This document shows, piece after piece, positions 6,501 through 8,127 of a DNA stretch of 8,127 bases; the first letter of the stretch is position 1; each line of letters begins with the position of its first letter. This stretch comes from Planctomycetota bacterium (GTDB lineage: Bacteria; Planctomycetota; UBA1135): positions 7,668 through 15,794 of the forward strand of contig NVWJ01000008.1 in the NCBI GenBank assembly GCA_002746235.1, written 5' to 3'. The position numbers and the translations under genes were made by a program. The notes under the pieces are model-generated. The model was not told where the DNA came from. It searched no databases and saw nothing but the letters and a program-made list of their open reading frames with translations.

Positions 6501-8127
6501 AACGGCTTTGCGTGGTGCCTAAAGTTTCGCGCACCTCAATAGGAAGCATGAAGGCGCCTTCTCCATAAGTGGTTTCAATGCCCCAACCTCTCCAATCCTC
6601 TTCACGCTCAAGCCTTCCGCCAAGTGACCAGGTGAACTTCTTTATTTTTGGCGTGCCTCCTGGGCCCGTGTAACTCACCTCGTATGGCAAGCCGTTAACA
6701 TCCATTTTGCCTGTCCGCAACTCCGTGAGCCCTCCTTCGCCGACGGTTTCAAACCGAACAAGGCGGCCCGCTGCGTCGTAGAGCAAATTGTTGTCACGCG
6801 TTGCTGTTGGAGATGCGTAATCCTCACCTACCCAATAAACTCGGCCACCTTCATCGGAAAGATAGGCTGTGGTCACGCCACTTGGATCTGTACTCTCCAA
6901 TAGGCTTAAAAAGCCGCTATCACGAATAAAGGTCGTCTCCCAGGCACCACCATTAATCGGATCCGACAACGCTTCGGAGGAGTAGTAATTGCCGGAAATA
7001 GACAACTTGAAGTCCAGCTTGGCAATCTCAGCAGAATCCTCTAACTGGTGGATCGTCTTCAGTCGACCATCACTGACGAAGTAATCAAAAAACATCTCAC
7101 GATGAAGGTACGTCGGTGTACCCCCGCTGCTCACCTGAACAGTGCCATAATCAACCGACTCCAGAGTCAAGCCATCTGTAGACCAATTGTAAAGGTAAAC
7201 AATGTGTCCGTCCACGTTAGCTGCCTCAGAACAGCTTGGGTGATTACATGCGTTGTTCGGATTCTCATTTGGATGCGCATCTCTAACGAGCTCGTGTTCA
7301 AGAAGCCTAGTACGAAGTTCTCCTCCCTTTGGATCGAACTCCTTCCAAGCCCAGCGCTCCACGCGGTTCGGCGCGGAAGAGCCCGTTGATGGATACCACC
7401 ATTTCGTGAGGATGTTACCGCTGGTGTCGTACTGCATCTCATGCGCACCGCCATCTGGAAAGATAACTTTGGTAACACGAGGACAAGTTGAGCAGGTCGG
7501 GTCGTTGTACTCAAAGGAGACTTCACGCCATACGCTAGGCGACGAAGAGATTTCATCTCGCCGCTTTGTAATTCTACCTGAAGAATCGTAATGGAACTCC
7601 CGATGCTCCCCATCTGGACCAAGATAATCAGTGTAACCTGCAGCATAAATATACGAGTGAATGCCTTCGACTCTTCCCGATGCCGCTGTTGCTCCAGGGC
7701 GGTCTTTCTGAGTAGTCACTTGCCCGGCAGAATATTCCCAACTGTACTCTAACTCTCCTTTTCCATTTTTTACGCCGTTGAGAAGCCAAGTATTTGCGGT
7801 TGAGTCAAACCAATAGGTGTACTCGTCTACCTTGCGAACAAAGGTGGGTGTACTGGTGCCACTGTCAGTCGCGATTTCAAGACCTTCTACTTTCGCCAAA
7901 GTCACCTGACCATTTGCCCGGACTGGATCATAGGTATAATCAATGCGTGCGATTTCCGAGCCAGCCACAGCCAACGAAATCGACTTTAACCGCCCATGGC
8001 TTGCATAGTAGTCATAGGTAAGGGTGCGACCTAGCTCGTCAGTAATCGCATCGAGATTATATCCCGTTGGTGAAGTTGGGAAAGACCCATAAGAAAGAAG
8101 CCCAGTTTGCCCCCAAGTATCTGTATA
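3340..8127 (-). CDS. RHS/YD-repeat polymorphic toxin (N-terminus outside window)
   Basis: The frame is open from the right edge to a TAA at 3340-3342: at least 1595 residues, incomplete at the N-terminus. An internal TTG at 7972-7974 could pass for a start, but clear repeat sequence (GRTLTYDYYASHGRLKSI) continues upstream of it. Many YD repeats are visible, such as FHYDSSGRITKR, LLYDAAGRLVRF, YTFDGLDRLVKG and HQYDAGGRRVRT; these form the beta-strand shell that encloses the toxin. The RHS-associated core follows (RDFQGS, YSPFG, YDVRNRWYDPETGSFLSPDP, ending DPYG), then a 204-residue variable tip. Such proteins are normally exported by a Type VI, Tc or similar route and release the tip into a target cell; the delivery system and signal peptide, if any, lie outside the window. 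Only five cysteines are visible, four of them in two clusters. The DUF7336-like gene lies directly downstream. Confidence 0.93.
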   Translation of the reverse strand, partial: YTDTWGQTGLLSYGSFPTSPTGYNLDAITDELGRTLTYDYYASHGRLKSISLAVAGSEIARIDYTYDPVRANGQVTLAKVEGLEIATDSGTSTPTFVRKVDEYTYWFDSTANTWLLNGVKNGKGELEYSWEYSAGQVTTQKDRPGATAASGRVEGIHSYIYAAGYTDYLGPDGEHREFHYDSSGRITKRRDEISSSPSVWREVSFEYNDPTCSTCPRVTKVIFPDGGAHEMQYDTSGNILTKWWYPSTGSSAPNRVERWAWKEFDPKGGELRTRLLEHELVRDAHPNENPNNACNHPSCSEAANVDGHIVYLYNWSTDGLTLESVDYGTVQVSSGGTPTYLHREMFFDYFVSDGRLKTIHQLEDSAEIAKLDFKLSISGNYYSSEALSDPINGGAWETTFIRDSGFLSLLESTDPSGVTTAYLSDEGGRVYWVGEDYASPTATRDNNLLYDAAGRLVRFETVGEGGLTELRTGKMDVNGLPYEVSYTGPGGTPKIKKFTWSLGGRLEREEDWRGWGIETTYGEGAFMLPIEVRETLGTTQSRSVWKAGFGSEGGYDEMGRLLLWVNTLDWKNYREYEPHGRIKRVLEENHEKNGVLYYSGLDFKYDARGYVKEIEVGAIKGSPSSIAGQQWHQHHVLTHNLAGHKVAHAVYESGATNEARMERYLLDGQGRRTRKTMLMGDRSLGLASATGVVEEYAFDANNRLIHQSLLGAGVGTSAVEEFFFDYLDSARAVEVERIDGGGSLKEKTRTEFSKLGLPTSTLQSEWLSGSGYSGATRTTTYTFDGLDRLVKGVDPLGVATEWVYDDLSRVEIQKRLPSIGAGSQNTSYAYNATYGYLDSVTDPEGGISTFIVEPNNWMRLTKETYQDGRYLQYTSFDDLDRVLGTMDSRGITHAYTYDHYSLTDDITNVASLQNIGGDEALRWTYDPWLGTVSKSEVLKGGATVWETQMTHNDLGERISEIQGGGTSAASWSWDYGYAGELRDVTYPSGLGIDDSVLTYGSAGRLNTVTYTKGANTLAQYTLQHTGKRVISRTESVSQIGATYGFDGFGRWDSAQWEDQSGSTAVLLEGEERVIDTAGRVTSRQRVMDSVGDVFVQDGYGRMSDWYSGVAGVGTSTPDMTSTAWSHKESYALNDVYGRTSVSNEDFGQTPTTVAYVDNDAYLYTQVGTNLRTTNNGFLNSDGTYDYLWGAWGKLIEVRDTSSGNLVRTHQYDAGGRRVRTTKVSVGSGSETTRYLYWGPGLAASFIEGTTNTDVRTYGYLQGGDDETLVVVEASGVANGTYELARDFQGSILAMIDRTNGSVVERYRYSPFGAVAIEDGSSNPLSSSAYGNDRFFMGRVYDSELGIYDVRNRWYDPETGSFLSPDPLLAVDSWNMYQYGFGAAATWMDPYGLNQEPGDQNPPGGQEPGGGKAPPTEGQISGELITVDKVVYAVVGETVLSFPRGGPIWASEGTRVLDPVKAKEVLDAIAARAKARAAAAAGLAAKAGRWVWMARVGITSFCSYVVFTAYGFFVFMEAAEAAAKKPRKFKKPKKGSGKEKANDVPSWARGKRPYEGESGKEFAKRILDAEKGAGNWDKGKGSEFGKLKKWGDRGFE
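3583..3642 (-). other. Hydrophobic segment in the RHS variable tip
   Basis: An about 20-residue hydrophobic run (VGITSFCSYVVFTAYGFFVF) lies between an Ala-rich amphipathic helix (AKARAAAAAGLAAKAG) and a Lys/Pro-rich basic stretch (KKPRKFKKPKKGSGK). The pattern fits a membrane-spanning or membrane-inserting element that could help the released tip cross the target membrane. It could also be a buried helix inside the RHS shell. Confidence 0.6.
3955..4275 (-). other. RHS-associated core domain
   Basis: This stretch runs from RDFQGS to the DPYG motif and contains YRYSPFG and YDVRNRWYDPETGSFLSPDP, the diagnostic RHS core sequence. In characterised family members the core closes the shell and an aspartate-rich site near the DPxG end cuts off the C-terminal toxin. 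Here DPYG (codons at 3955-3966) marks the boundary to the variable tip. Cleavage after this point is inferred from family knowledge. Confidence 0.88.

Noticed and set aside
7167..7646. A 159-codon open frame on the - strand inside the RHS gene
   Set aside because: It lies fully within the RHS gene in another phase, shows no domain pattern, and is expected by chance in so long a gene.
7972..7974. TTG as the start of the RHS protein
   Set aside because: The frame stays open to the window edge and continues with RHS-type repeat sequence, so the real start is outside.

Overview
The window looks like a bacterial accessory region of roughly balanced base composition. It probably comes from the Planctomycetota or a related PVC-group lineage. 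The main pointer is the DUF1580-type protein at 2119-2442, a family I know mostly from Planctomycetes; the other genes do not fix the taxonomy. All naming is from memory of protein families, with no search run.

The left part (1-2823, + strand) is the replication and mobility end of an integrated satellite- or plasmid-like element. It holds the tail of an unidentified gene (1-126), a P4/D5-type helicase (177-1745), a small protein with an N-terminal TubC-docking-like domain (1742-2122), a DUF1580 excisionase-like DNA-binding protein (2119-2442), and the C-terminal remnant of a tyrosine integrase (2443-2823). The genes at 177, 1742 and 2119 overlap by 4 bases at each junction and look like one translationally coupled operon. 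A perfect 8-bp hairpin (2089-2113) covers the likely ribosome binding site of the DUF1580 gene. The integrase remnant lies in the same frame as the DUF1580 gene, separated only by a TGA, and lacks its DNA-binding half and the first catalytic arginine. The element is therefore probably unable to move by itself.

A 139-base convergent intergenic region (2824-2962) carries an 8-bp inverted repeat with widely spaced arms and an 8-bp direct repeat, but no clear terminator.

The right part (2963-8127, - strand) is a polymorphic-toxin locus. A very large RHS/YD-repeat protein runs off the right edge of the window (at least 1595 residues visible). It has an RHS-associated core ending in a DPYG motif, followed by a 204-residue variable tip: a Pro/Gly linker, an Ala-rich helix, a hydrophobic segment, a Lys-rich stretch and a compact 54-residue C-terminal domain. 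Directly downstream, after a 119-base gap with a GC-rich hairpin, is an 85-residue DUF7336-like gene that is the natural candidate for the immunity protein. The two halves converge, so the toxin locus and the mobile-element operon are transcribed independently. They may share an island, but nothing visible proves it.
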